Assembly: GCA_028554755.1 (NCBI GenBank)
Contig: JAPTOF010000007.1
Location: forward strand, 18,843,001-18,907,000
DNA from: Cordia subcordata
Lineage: Eukaryota > Streptophyta > Magnoliopsida > Boraginales > Cordiaceae
Direction of reading: 5' to 3'
Length of the DNA stretch: 64,000 bases
Positions 11,494 to 22,307 of the stretch are shown one piece after another. Position numbers and translations under genes: made by a program. The notes beneath the pieces were generated by a model, which searched no databases, was not told where the DNA came from, and was given only the letters and a program-made list of their open reading frames with translations. Each line of letters begins with the position of its first letter. The stretch's first letter is position 1.

Positions 11494-11961
11494 GATCTTA
11501 TATGGTAGCTTTGAATCTTGAGAATTTTCCGTGTGATAGATCTACATATTTTAACACTCACCTTAAGTATGATCTGGAATAGTTACTATTTGCACTGCGG
11601 TTGAGCTTGGATGGTCATGTGCCTATACCACTTTGACAAATGGGTTAAACTTGGATATTTGTGTGACCTACAAATAGTGCCTGTAGCACTTGGATGAACG
11701 TGTGATCTAGAACTGATGTAGCTTACGTGGAATGTTTGCAAAGATGAGCCTCCACGTGAATAGATGTGGAAGATGAACAAGTTGAATGGGTTACACGTAG
11801 ACATATACTTAGTGCAAAGATTGGACCAAAAGCCCGACTCTTCTACCACATTAGGAATCACTGACATTTTATTATAAAAGCTAATTGATCAATATGAAAA
11901 GTGGCTGAAGACTTTATATGATCAATTTGAGTCTTTAGAATTTACCATGTGGGATATCTAC
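11494..11961. repeat. Pair of about 52-bp direct repeats 416 bp apart
   Basis: 11494-11545 and 11910-11961 share about three quarters of their bases, both ending TCTAC. The DNA between them is less AT-rich than the surroundings and has no recognised frame. They could be worn terminal repeats of a small element. Confidence 0.4.
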
Positions 11962-12099
11962 GATCAAAATTTGTGCCATAACCCCATCCAGTCCTAGTTT
12001 ATTCATTAACGCCTCTACCGTTGATAATGTATATTTTTATTAGTAGATGCACCATAACACGAAATTATTGGAACAAAATAATTTCTACCATTCCAACAA

Positions 12100-12165
12100 T
12101 CAAAACCTAATGACAAGCAAGCAAATTGTGTTGCGCATCGAGCGCTTGTCCAGATTGCTCTTTCT
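12100..12165 (+). pseudogene. Possible fragment of LINE RNase H
   Basis: The frame reads KQANCVAHRALVQIALS, resembling the A-N-x-V-A-H-x-L-A end of the RNase H domain in plant LINEs. It is only about 20 codons long, so the call is tentative. Confidence 0.3.
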
Positions 12166-12339
12166 ATTAAAAAAGTCAATCCAAACTAGTGCTTAATAAC
12201 TGCAAAAAAGATTAGAAGGAATCAAAATGATTTGTTGTATTTGATTTTCAAAATGACTTCCCACCGAGGAATTGGCTAACTTCATCAAGTGCTTATTTTT
12301 TAAACGAAAGTAAAAAAAATGGTTCAAATAAATTCACTC

Positions 12340-12392
12340 GATTATATATACATACATATACATATATACATATACATATCTACATATATGTA

Positions 12393-12432
<40 letters not shown>
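12340..12432. repeat. Compound TA/CA/TG microsatellite
   Basis: Mixed ATACAT and ATGTAT units run into a pure (TA)n run at about 12403-12431. Confidence 0.9.
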
Positions 12433-12434
<2 letters not shown>

Positions 12435-14800
12435 TACTGTTTTGTTGACCTCATCCTTATGTGATTGGGGTTGCATTTTTCCACATGACTATCCGAAATA
12501 TGGTACAAGACTATGGCCGCCCTAGTCTCACCATCATGCATCATACTTTGGTCTAAAAACGTTGAATCATGATACCTTATTAATATACATCACCCTATAT
12601 GTCGAACCTTTTTCCTTTTTTTAATAGTTCAAGAATATGTCTATCCTCAAAAATGGGATCTTGTAAGTAGCTGGGTCAATTAGTGGCCTAATCTTTTCAC
12701 TATTATATACGGAATAGTTATATATAATCTCTTCATATATTCGTTGATATGATAAATTTCTCTTTGTCTTTCACGATTTGATGAACTTTTCTCTGTTAAT
12801 TATGGCTCTGCTAGTCACTTGACTCTCCTTGTTATCTTAAGAATCTTGTTCACTTGTCAATCTTACTCTGACCATTTTGGCAAATCCCTCAAGATTCAAC
12901 AATTCAGTAATCAAAATCAAGTTGATCTTTGTTTGCAATCAACACTAGAGTATGAGGAGCTGTTAAAAGTATATTTATGATTGCAATATACTATTCCTTA
13001 TCTTATAACATTTAATTAGACAATAATCTAAGTTTAGTTAATAGTTAAGTTAATTTTCTTATTGATATAGTTCTATATTCTTAATTACCAAATTATAAGG
13101 CCTATAAACAAACTATCTTATTAAATTTCACAATGTAGTAATTATAACCGTAATATCTCTCCCTTATACTATATTTAATAAAAATACAATTTCTCTCTAT
13201 ATCTTATCCTTTTCTTTTTCTTTCAACACAGACAAATCAGCATGTGTCAACCCTAAAGTCTTATATATGTAATTAATAATTAAATCTATAGATTAATAAG
13301 TTTAACTTGAGTGCTACTTTTGATGAACTTTGTTGCTAAGATGTGTAAAGTTGCATTCTTCCTAAAGGACATAAACACATGGTCTGCCGTCATTCTTATG
13401 AGTTTTCGTGTACGGAAGACTATGATCTCCAATAGTCCAATTGGATTGAGCAATAAATGTGGATATAAAGATCATATATTACTTTTCTAATTTTTTGAAA
13501 TTTATATAATACTAATAAAATTATATTTTATATATTTGAGTGTTTTAGAAGGTGTCAGTTGTCACATATTATATTTTAGAATATTTTAAGAAGTGTGAAA
13601 TCAGTAAATTTTAGTTTTTATGAGCTTCATTTTTATTAATTATTGTATGAAATAATTACTATTTGATATACTAGCAAATGAGAAAAATTATGCCACAAGT
13701 ATCTACTATTTTCCTTCTTCATCATCTTCTTTTACAAAATATCACATTGATAGAATGTTTAGAGAAAAATTATAAAAAAAACACACAAAATATCAAAATT
13801 AAACTATGTAATTTTTATTAAAAAATATAAAAACTTCGATAAATCTTTGCACTTTAGAGATATAATTAATTAAGAAGATCCCATGCTTGTTAGCATTTCA
13901 ATTAAGAGCTCAGTTGGTCACTCCTTAGCATGTAATTTTTTGGATAATATGCATTTATTAGGTCCAAAATTATATTAAACTTTATAGATCTAAATCTACT
14001 ATCTAAATAATCTATAATATGTACTATTAATATATCTATATATTATTGTAAAAAGTTATGCCTTAAATGACACATGGTGTTCTTTAGATACTTCATAAGT
14101 TAATAAAAGATATAATACAACTTAAATTATATATACTCTTGCAAATAGTAATGTTCAAAGTAGGGTGACTTAAGAGATAAAGAGGCCTAACACAAAAATA
14201 TAATATGAGCTTTTAATATTTTTTTAATTGTCATATTTAAGTTCTTATGAATTACAAAAAGTTGAATATACTTACAAGAATATAAATTAAAAATAATATA
14301 AAAATATTTAAAGGTTAGAACAATATAACTTAATAACATAATTTTGATTAAAAAAGAGATCACTTCTTAAAATCATCTAATGGAATGATAATGCTTCTGA
14401 ACAAGAAAAAGAATTATTTGTTTACTTTGTTATGGGAGAGAAATACAATAAAGACCAAAATAGAATGCAACGAGAAGACGATTGCAAATAATTATAATAC
14501 AATGAAGAAAATTCAAGACTAAAATATAATTAGAGTTTTATAGAGGGAAAAAGTAAACATTGGTATTGGAAAAAGATAATTTTATATAGTTAAATCACAA
14601 TAAAAAATAGATTATGTGAATTTGTGAACGTTAAAATTAAAACACTTGTTTTAATTAATAAAAAATAACAACTAATGATTTTGTATTAGAAATGACAACC
14701 TTTATTTAGAGAGAATTGGAGAAAAAATAACTTTTGTGAAAAATATAATAATGTGACTATAATTGACAAATTAGCATGAACAAGAGAGAATATGGGATTA
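12433..14800. other. AT-rich intergenic DNA without a recognisable gene
   Basis: No family match or bounded element was found. Base composition is strongly AT-rich throughout. Confidence 0.5.
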
Positions 14801-14839
14801 GGCAATACCTACAATGTGTACCATATGCACAGTACTCCA

Positions 14840-15590
14840 CATGAGCACTGCACACCGCACTTTGCGTGAACAATATGTGTACATGGTACGTAACAGTACA
14901 TGTGATCAAAATTTTTATAATATTGGTTCAAAATTTTTATATTATATGTTCAAAACTCTTATATTATACTGAAACTCTTATATTACATATTCAAAAATTT
15001 AAAAGCAAGTTCACAAAATAAAAATTATAATCTTATAAATTTTATACCCTATGTTCAAAACTCTTATATTATATGTTCAAAACTCTTATATTATATGTTC
15101 AAAATTCTTATATTATATGTTCAAAATTTTTATATTACATGTTCAAAACTCTTATATAATATGTTCAAAATTTTTATAGTATATGTTCAAAATTCTTATC
15201 TTATATGTTCAAAATTTTTATATTACAAGTTCAAAAGTTTAAAATCAAGTTCACAAAATAAAAATTATAATCTCATAAATATTATATACCTTATATTCAA
15301 AACTCTTATATACGTGTTCAAAATTCTTATATTATATGTTCAAAACTCTTTTTTTAAGCTATAAATGTGTTCATAATTTATAAGAGTTTTGAACATATAA
15401 TATAAGAATTTTGAACTTCAAAATTATGAACACGTTTGCAATTTAATATAAGAGTTTTAAACATATAATGTAAGAATTTTGAACCCATACTTTAAAAAAA
15501 TTTAAACCTATAATATAAAAATTTTAAATACATATACTGTTACTATTGTGCGTGCATGTTCCATAAGAGCACCATCCCTACGGAGGTAAT
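14840..15590. mobile_element. Foldback (long inverted repeat) element built from 22-bp units
   Basis: The left arm (about 14905-15358) consists of near-perfect 22-bp units of the type GTTCAAAACTCTTATATTAT, at least ten of them. The right arm (about 15375-15530) carries the same unit inverted (ATAAGAGTTTTGAACAT). The outer ends match as inverted repeats: GTAACAGTACATG at 14890-14902 against CATATACTGTTAC at 15531-15543. A larger 240-bp period is visible in the left arm, with CAAGTTCACAAAATA at 15006 and again at 15246. No coding capacity; a Foldback or Mutator-like MITE is the likely class. Outer borders are approximate. Confidence 0.65.
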
Positions 15591-15602
15591 AAAAATTGCG
15601 AG

Positions 15603-15700
15603 GATTATAGGATAGCTCAATTGGTTGAAATTATCTTTTCTAAGAATGTGGTCTTAGATTCGAATCCCATGAAAGTGAGTGTTTGAAAAAAAAAAAGAAA
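15603..15700 (+). mobile_element. tRNA-derived SINE-like element
   Basis: A-box TAGCTCAATTGGTT at about 15613 and B-box AGATTCGAATCCC about 40 bp later are spaced as in a tRNA promoter, and the unit ends in an A-rich tail at about 15687. The copy is short and has no tRNA-like 3' half, so a SINE is more likely than a functional tRNA gene. Confidence 0.55.
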
Positions 15701-16844
15701 AAAGAGAGAATATGAGATTTATTAGATATTAGTAGGGCCTTAGTTATTTATAAAAGGAAATTAAATTAGACTTTTTATAATAATTTAATATCTTTGTTCT
15801 AAAATTTTGAGGTTTAAAAATTTTGGCGCCTAAAGCTGGTTCACTAGGTACTACCGAAAAAATAAAAGAATATTTTTTTAGTTCATTATTTACAATTATA
15901 TCTAAAATATTATATAATATTCAATGAGATTTCTATTAAATGAAGAGAAAGTAAAATAAAAAATAAAAAATTACAAAGTACAAATAACTATTAATTTCAA
16001 ATAAAACTATTAAGAAGCACAAAATCCAAAAGCTCATATTTACATTGTATTAAAATCGCTACTCAAACCAAATAGCTTGCTATTGCATATACACATCTTA
16101 TATATTAATAAATATATGTTAATTATTTTATTATTTACTGTAGTTATATTGCAACATGATTGTCGACTTAATTTATTTGAATTACTATTGGTAGGTTTTA
16201 GCTGAAAAATCATCCAAAAACTACTAAAAATGGTTCAAGAATCGACCAAAAAGTCATTTAAAATCAAACATAAAATGCTCAAAACCGTCCAAAAATCAAA
16301 TTAACCAATTACTCTATTTTATTGGGTAGTTTTGGTTTTGGAAATTATAAACTGTCCAAATCAGTTTGGTAAAAATGAATAAATAAAAGTCATACCAAAC
16401 AGCCTATGTTCACTGCTAAATGAATCACGTTCTTAAAATTTTCGTTAGTGAAAGGAAAAGAGAACAGAGGAAATAAGTACTAGTTGTTAGGCAAAACAGC
16501 ACAACCTTCTAGTTAATTAAGTGGTGCACAAATACTTTCAATGGGACAGTATAATTGTACTTAAAAGCTATATATGCATATAAATACACACACATATAAA
16601 CATATTTATACATATATATGTATATATAAATGACAGAGCATCAGCATCCGATCCCTTTTATGTATATATCTCTTTTTTATAAAGATAATTTTATTTCATC
16701 AAATAATCTTGATTATTAAGTATTTTATTTTCGTAAGTCATTTGAGTTGTCTCAAAAATAATTGCATTGGATTGAAAAATTCATAATGATTCAAAAGGCA
16801 TCACCAACTTGTTGTTCTTCTTTTTTAATAGATATTCTTTTTTT

Positions 16845-16990
16845 TTTCTGTCAGAAAGAAAGTAGAATTTTATTAATTAGCATAGTCATACATACAATTT
16901 GCTCCAGCCTGAGCTACATCTGTAGTAATTGAAGAAAGCAAAGGGGGAGACAAGTTTAAAACCCACTCATGAGATAAACACCCCACACGG
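16845..16990 (-). pseudogene. Possible 3' end of a LINE (RNase H tail plus poly(A))
   Basis: On the minus strand a frame of about 45 codons (including RVGCLSHEWVLNLSPP and DVAQAGAN) ends in tandem stops, followed by a short 3' UTR and a run of A (T run at about 16839-16848). This resembles the RNase H end of plant L1-type elements. The similarity is by eye only. Confidence 0.38.
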
Positions 16991-17299
16991 CACTGCTTGG
17001 AGATGGGTTGGTGCACAACGTATAAAATTTTCTTGTTAATAGGAAAATGATATATATAGATACATCAAGATTCACAAGAATTATCTTACACTTGTTGCTT
17101 AGATAATAATTTCTTTTTGATAATTGTGTATCATATAGAGCTACTCTATACTCAACAAAAAGCTAAATTAAAGAAAAAGTAGGCAAAACTAGTGCCACAA
17201 AGAAATTAGGCATTTTGGGCAATGATGTTCGAGGAGTTATATCTTCTAAAGTAGTTACTTTTTAATTTCGATGTTACCGCTATTTCGAAAAAGAAATTG

Positions 17300-19206
17300 G
17301 GCAATTTTGTCATTCTGATAAGAAACCACCATCTTCGTGTGCTTGTCTGCATTCCTCATTAACCCTATTTATATGACACCTCTTGGTGTGGTTGTTCACC
17401 CCAGTTTTCTAACACACGGTCTGGTGTGTGAAGAAAAACAAAAACCACCCAGGGTGTGTTGTCTGCCATGCCAGCACTGTCAGAAACAAGAGAGTAGTAA
17501 TGGTCCAAAAAAACCCCACCATATACATGTTCTTTCCCAACACACATACTGCAAATTACTACTACTGCTTTGTTGTGGTATCGCACTATGCACATTGCAC
17601 AAAGCTCTTTTTCATCAGCGAATGTATTGGGGGGTTTGGGGAGAGAAAATAAAAAAATAAAATAAAAAAAGAGAGAGAATTTAGATCCCATTATTACATT
17701 ATAAAGTATGAGAGAAGTTTAATACTAATGAATATATGATGAAATAATTTGAACAGTTCGTTTAAATACGATCTGATTTTGGTTACATTGTACTTCTTTT
17801 TTTATACGAGAGAAAGTACAAAATTCCCAGATGGGTGGTATCATCACCTGCTGAAAAATCTTGCTGAGAAAAGAAATTCTTTAAACCATAGATTTGGTAG
17901 ATCTTGCAGTATCATATCGCTTTCCCCTTTCTTTCTGACTCTCATATGAAGACAGTGACACATCCTTCTGTCTATTTCACTGTTTTTGTCTTCCGTGATT
18001 TGTGCTTTCCTCTTTTTCTCTTTTCTTTTATTTTTCTTTATTTCGTCTCTTCCAAATTTAATATACATGTATATATATACACACACATGTATATATATAT
18101 TTCTTTCTGTAGTTGTCTTTTCATTGGCGATCCTTACCAGTTTGGGTTCTTTTCTTAATGAGGTGTACTGCATCACCTTCATAGCTTTCTTTTTCTGCAG
18201 AGAATATATACTTGTATGTATATATCATCTAGGTTAGAAATGAACAGATCATGCATTAATTATTAGTCTACTATATGTTATATATAAGTATATATACCTC
18301 AGAAAGTAAGTGAAGATTATTTTCAGTTGTGATAATGTCTTAATGCACGTATATATATATAGTTGCATACATTTTGTTTCGTTGAATTTGCTCTTGCCAT
18401 GAAACTAAATGCAAATACTAATTGTTTCTTGTTAAGAGATTTCTCCAGTGGAGTTTGGATATATTCACACTTCTGATGATCAGTTCTGATTGATGGAGCA
18501 ATGGACATCTATTTTCAATGAATGAAGACTGTGCATGGTATATTAACTTTGATTATATGACTTTTTTGGTTGTTTGATATGATGTTTCTTTGGCTATGTT
18601 TCTGCATATTTTCTTGCAGAACTTTTTCTTAATGCTCTGGTACATTTCCCTTTTTTTTGGAGGTTAGGGTTAGGGTTTATGCAAAACGATCCCTTTTTGG
18701 GAGAATTTGGTTCTGCATTAGTTGGAATTTACATAATTTTTAAGCCTCCTTGATTAGGAAACTAGGGCTTTGTAAGAATTTGCAGTTGCTTTCTTAATCT
18801 TGAAAAGAAGTTCAAAAATACCTCTCTGGATATATATTAAGAAGCTTGAGGGAACATTAGTACACAATAATACCCGTTTTACCTCCCCCAGAGTGTATAT
18901 CATATATATGTGTGTAGATTGTGTATATGTATCTGTTTGTGTGTAGATTGTTTTCAATTCTTAATAGAAAGATCAAACTTATTTGGTAACACCAGCAAAT
19001 TTGCTTAGAGTACAGAGTTCTAAATCATAATAACTAATAATTATGCGAAGTATAACCAAATTGTTTCTGTTCTTGACAATCTGAAAATTCATTGGATTAG
19101 TATCCGAGATTTAATTAGCTTGAATGGTGTTTTAAGGATTCGGTACATTTCTATGTCGCTATTTCTTAGGTTTCGTGTATGGAAAATATATTGTTACGCG
19201 AATTGT
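17300..19206 (+). promoter_or_regulatory. Region upstream of MIR319 (promoter and 5' part of the primary transcript)
   Basis: No protein gene could be supported here. The block at about 17330-17650 is less AT-rich than its surroundings and may hold promoter elements. A TATTTATATGACACC box lies near 17367, and other TATA-like strings occur at about 18280-18360. The start of the primary transcript cannot be placed from sequence. Confidence 0.35.
18662..18682. promoter_or_regulatory. Telo-box-like motif upstream of MIR319
   Basis: GGTTAGGGTTAGGGTTTAT contains two TTAGGG units and the AAACCCTA telo-box on the other strand. In plants this motif is known from promoters and Polycomb or TRB binding sites. 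It lies about 540 bp before the hairpin; any role here is inferred. Confidence 0.45.
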
Positions 19207-19219
19207 GGAAGAAGGTTCA

Positions 19220-19242
19220 AGGGAGCTTCCTTCAGCCCATTC
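19220..19242 (+). ncRNA. miR319 star region (5' arm)
   Basis: AGGGAGCTTCCTTCAGCCC followed by ATTC faces the mature strand. The exact ends depend on the DCL1 cuts and were not determined. Confidence 0.65.
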
Positions 19243-19371
19243 GTGGAGGGATGGAGGATTCGAATTAACTGCCGACTCATTCATTCAAACCCAGTAGAAA
19301 GTTATAAATCTTGTACTATTGGGAATGTGTGAATGATGCGGGAGATAAATTCATCCTTCTCTTCTCTGTGC

Positions 19372-19392
19372 TTGGACTGAAGGGAGCCCCCT
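19372..19392 (+). ncRNA. miR319: Mature miR319 (3' arm), variant at nucleotide 17
   Basis: The 21-nt position begins TTGGACTGAAGGGAGC as in the common plant miR319. It then reads C where the common form has U (nt 17), followed by CCCU. The facing base in the 5' arm is still A, leaving an A-C mismatch in the duplex. The seed and cleavage-site region (nt 2-13) are unchanged. Confidence 0.85.
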
Positions 19393-20093
19393 TTCAATCT
19401 TCTCTTCAAATTCATTGGCCTAATACACAATTTCATCTATTTTTGTTTAACATATTATCTTGCAGCCATATATATCTCCTCATATTCAGAGGAGAATTTC
19501 ATTAGGCGTTTGGAAATTTACTTCCCCATCACTTGTAGAAAGTGATGAAAGATCTTTCTTTGATGATATTATTTAATTTTAAGTAGGGATGCAATGTTTC
19601 AATTAGTCCTTTCTTATCTAAATTAACTGCCCTTTTAGAATCTAATTTGTTGCTTAATTGTGATTTCCGGATTCAAATTTATTTCTATTCATCTCTTTGG
19701 AGATTTACTTTCTTCTCAAACATAGCCAACTCAAACTTTTCCTGATTTGATTTCATATGATTTGTAATGTCCTAAACATTTTAGTTTTCTAACCTGGAAA
19801 ATTTTGCCATTCTTTTTGATAAGGTAACATTGTTTCCAAACAAAGGCTACATCTTGAGTTGAATTAGGATTCTAATTTAGTCGAGATATATTGTTATACA
19901 ATTTGCTTAATCTAATTACAATAATAGTTCCAGCCACAATTAACTTGAATCCGGTAGGATTAAATAATTCACCATCACTAATTCAACTTATATATCATCC
20001 ATCGTCTTAATAAATTTCTCCTTCTTTTCCTTTTTATGACCTTTGAAATTATGTTATTTAATTGTGTTCAAGCATGCAATATTTTGATTGGAA

Positions 20094-20310
20094 TTAGAGA
20101 TAATTCAAGTTGTTGAGACTATTTTTTCTAGAGTAATGACCTGGTTTCAAATTTTTTGGGAGACAAGGGTCGGGTTGGGTTGAGGGGTTTGGTAAAATAA
20201 AACATATATTTCGGCTAGAATTAGAGAGAAGTCAAGTGATTGAGACTACTTTCCTTAAAAATGATCCCTTCAGTTTAAATTCTATGAGAGTAGGAGTTTT
20301 GATTGGCGAT
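20094..20310 (+). mobile_element. Two tandem SINE-like relics
   Basis: ATAATTCAAGTTGTTGAGAC at about 20100 and AGAAGTCAAGTGATTGAGAC at about 20227 look like A-box halves. Each is followed about 30 bp later by a B-box-like GGTTTCAAATTTT or AGTTTAAATTCTA. The order is that of tRNA-type SINE heads, here worn. No tails or target duplications were confirmed. Confidence 0.4.
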
Positions 20311-21279
20311 GAAGGTTTCAGAAAACAGAAAAAATGAACATAAATTCCGGCTATGGAAGTGATGCTTTTGGAGCCTTTGAAAGCTCCCTCTATGCTAATG
20401 GAAATTCCCAAGCACTTCAAAGATAGGTAATTAATCGAAACAAGTATAAAAAATTTCTTACTATTTACTTGTGAACTTTAAAGACCATTCTCAATGAAAC
20501 TACCACAAAGTTGGGATTCCATACCTTTCTCTCACTCTTTTGGAGTTGCATTTCTTGTTTGCTGATGAGAAAAATGAGCATCTTCTATGAACCAAGCTGA
20601 GGTGTTTCATCGACACATCACCTTGTGCTAGGTAGCTAGCTGCAGTTTCTCCACTTCTTTCTCTTTGACCAGCTGCTCTTTGCCTTATTTCATTGTTGCC
20701 CAAGTGTCTGGATTTTTGATCCCCCCTCACACGGTGGTAAACTTATAATACGATACGAACAAATGAATATCTCTTTCTGGTTGCTCTGGAAGAAATGGAA
20801 GGGGAAAAAGAATTTCTTTTCAGCAACCCCTAGTCAGATTTCATTCGGAATTCTTATATGTCCAAGGTTCAATGTTGAAATAATTTCAGTAGTTCATCAT
20901 TATTGAAAGCGCTTCCCGAATTAATCTGTATGTCTGAGCTAGGCCGGTGAATAATAGGAGATAGTACTTCAGTGCAAGCTTAAGTGAGTTTCTGATACTT
21001 TTTCTATCACCTTTGGTTTTATCTATCATTTTATAGTCACTTAAGCTTTCATCAACTCCGGTTTTGTTCATTTTTCTTTTAAGAGAAGGAACTTATTTTG
21101 GGTAAGAAGGTATAATATTTATTTTAAAATTATAAATTCTATAGTGTAACAATTAAGTTTAATACATGCTTCAAGTTAGACTCATTTATTTTGTTATTTC
21201 TTACCATAACTCATAACAAAGATTCATTTTAGTTTGTTATTTTTTACCATAACATATAAAACTAACCACTTTTATATAG
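20311..21279. other. Intergenic DNA, nothing recognised
   Basis: Base composition is somewhat less AT-rich around 20500-20760, but no frame with family similarity, RNA gene or bounded repeat was found. Confidence 0.45.
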
Positions 21280-21503
21280 GGTTTGTTTGGATTGGTTTTT
21301 TTTAAAGATAAAGTATTTTTTTTTTTTGAAAAAATTACATTAAATTTGTAATAATTATTTGATTGAATTTTCAAAAAAGTTAAACTCTGAAAAAAATTCA
21401 AATACAGTTTTTTTTATAAATTAAAATTTTTAACTTTTTAAAAAAAATTATTTTTCAAAAATTATTAAAAAAATATTTTTAAAAAAAACCAATTTAACCG
21501 AAC
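21280..21503. mobile_element. MITE with GTTTGGATTGG-type inverted ends
   Basis: The left end GGTTTGTTTGGATTGGTTTTT is an imperfect inverted repeat of the right end (AAAACCAATTTAACCGAACC). The interior is A/T homopolymer text. Related ends occur at 24895, 52556 and 63596, so this is a local family. Confidence 0.6.
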
Positions 21504-22219
21504 CTGTAGTATCCTTAAGGGCGTGTCACGTGGCTTTTTTGTTTTCTACTGCCGTATTAACTCAAGTAAGCTTCTTTTTGGATAAGTAAGATTTGTTAGC
21601 TTCAGTTGCGGGAATTGAAGCTACTCTATAATCTATTGCCATGTTAACATTTTTGAGGGGTTTTCCTTTTTTTTTTTTTTTTTTTTTGAGTCAAGAGAAC
21701 ATTTGTGAGCTTCAAGAAACTATTTGTCATCGTGTTCCAGCCGCATATCCAACTAATAAGCAGCTTATTCACCTCGTTTTGTGTTTACCCTAACTTGCTT
21801 CAGCTCTTTTTTAAAATTTTTTTAATATTATTATATATAAAAATATATAGAATTGAATGCTTCACTTCTTTTGTTGAGATGTATAAAAAAATACTCTTTA
21901 AACGTGAAAAGTTGTACTTGTGCTTGTGTGTAAAGTAGGCAGCTGAAGATTCTAAAGGGGAGCCACATGTGTTTAAAAAAGCCAGTTCATTGTGTGGATC
22001 GAGACTCAGAGTACATTTCCCCTTTTATTTTTATATTCCAGTTCCGATAAATGGCAAGTGGTATTTTTTAATAATAACTTCGTGTCTGCAAAATCTATGT
22101 ATTTTGTTTGTAAATATATCTTTGTCAAGTCTTATTGTATCCTACTTGTAGATTTGAGATTTCTCTCTTCAAATTGGTTGTTCATTTCTAGGGGTTCGAT
22201 TTAACCAAATTGAAATTGA

Positions 22220-22307
22220 AATCGAATTTTGATAATCAAACTTTTAAAATTTTAATAATTAATAATCGAATTTTGATAATCGAACTTTTAAAATTTTAAT
22301 AATTAAT
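22220..22307. repeat. 44-bp tandem duplication
   Basis: Two nearly identical 44-bp copies beginning AATCGAATTTTGATAATC lie inside a GGTTCGATTTAACC...GGTTGGATTTTGGTT region that itself looks like a decayed MITE. Confidence 0.85.

Larger units (their letters stand above)
19207..19407 (+). ncRNA. MIR319: MIR319 precursor hairpin
   Basis: The 5' arm (19211-19242, GGTTCAAGGGAGCTTCC then TTCAGCCCATTC) pairs with the 3' arm (19371-19400, TTGGACTGAAGGGAGC then CCCCTTTC). A second conserved upper stem is visible: TGCCGACTCATTCATTC at about 19270 pairs with GAATGATGCGGGAG at about 19331. Such a long foldback with a conserved upper stem is the hallmark of MIR319, which is processed from loop to base. 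miR319 guides cleavage of TCP transcription-factor mRNAs controlling leaf shape and growth, and in some species related MYB mRNAs. The lower stem continues outward through GAAGAAG and CTTCTCTTC. The identity is firm; expression is not shown. Confidence 0.94.

Noticed and set aside
14905..15360. Regular 22-bp repeats that could suggest a CRISPR array or a repetitive protein (MFKILILYVQNF-type frame)
   Set aside because: The units are head-to-tail without spacers, very AT-rich and continue inverted in the other arm; this is plant nuclear DNA and the frame is repeat text.
15603..15690. Functional tRNA gene
   Set aside because: A and B boxes are present but no acceptor stem or anticodon arm can be paired, and an A tail follows.
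17337..17691. Open frames of about 107 codons on both strands
   Set aside because: No conserved motif, no splice context and overlapping frames on opposite strands; more likely noncoding sequence upstream of MIR319.
17950..17995. GACAGAAGGA on the minus strand resembling miR156 (TGACAGAAG)
   Set aside because: Only the first few bases match, the rest differs and no matching star arm is nearby.
18662..18682. True telomere or chromosome end
   Set aside because: Only two repeat units inside unique sequence, so at most a telo-box.
20500..20730. Minus-strand frame of 76 codons in less AT-rich DNA
   Set aside because: No similarity recognised, no start context and no exon partner.
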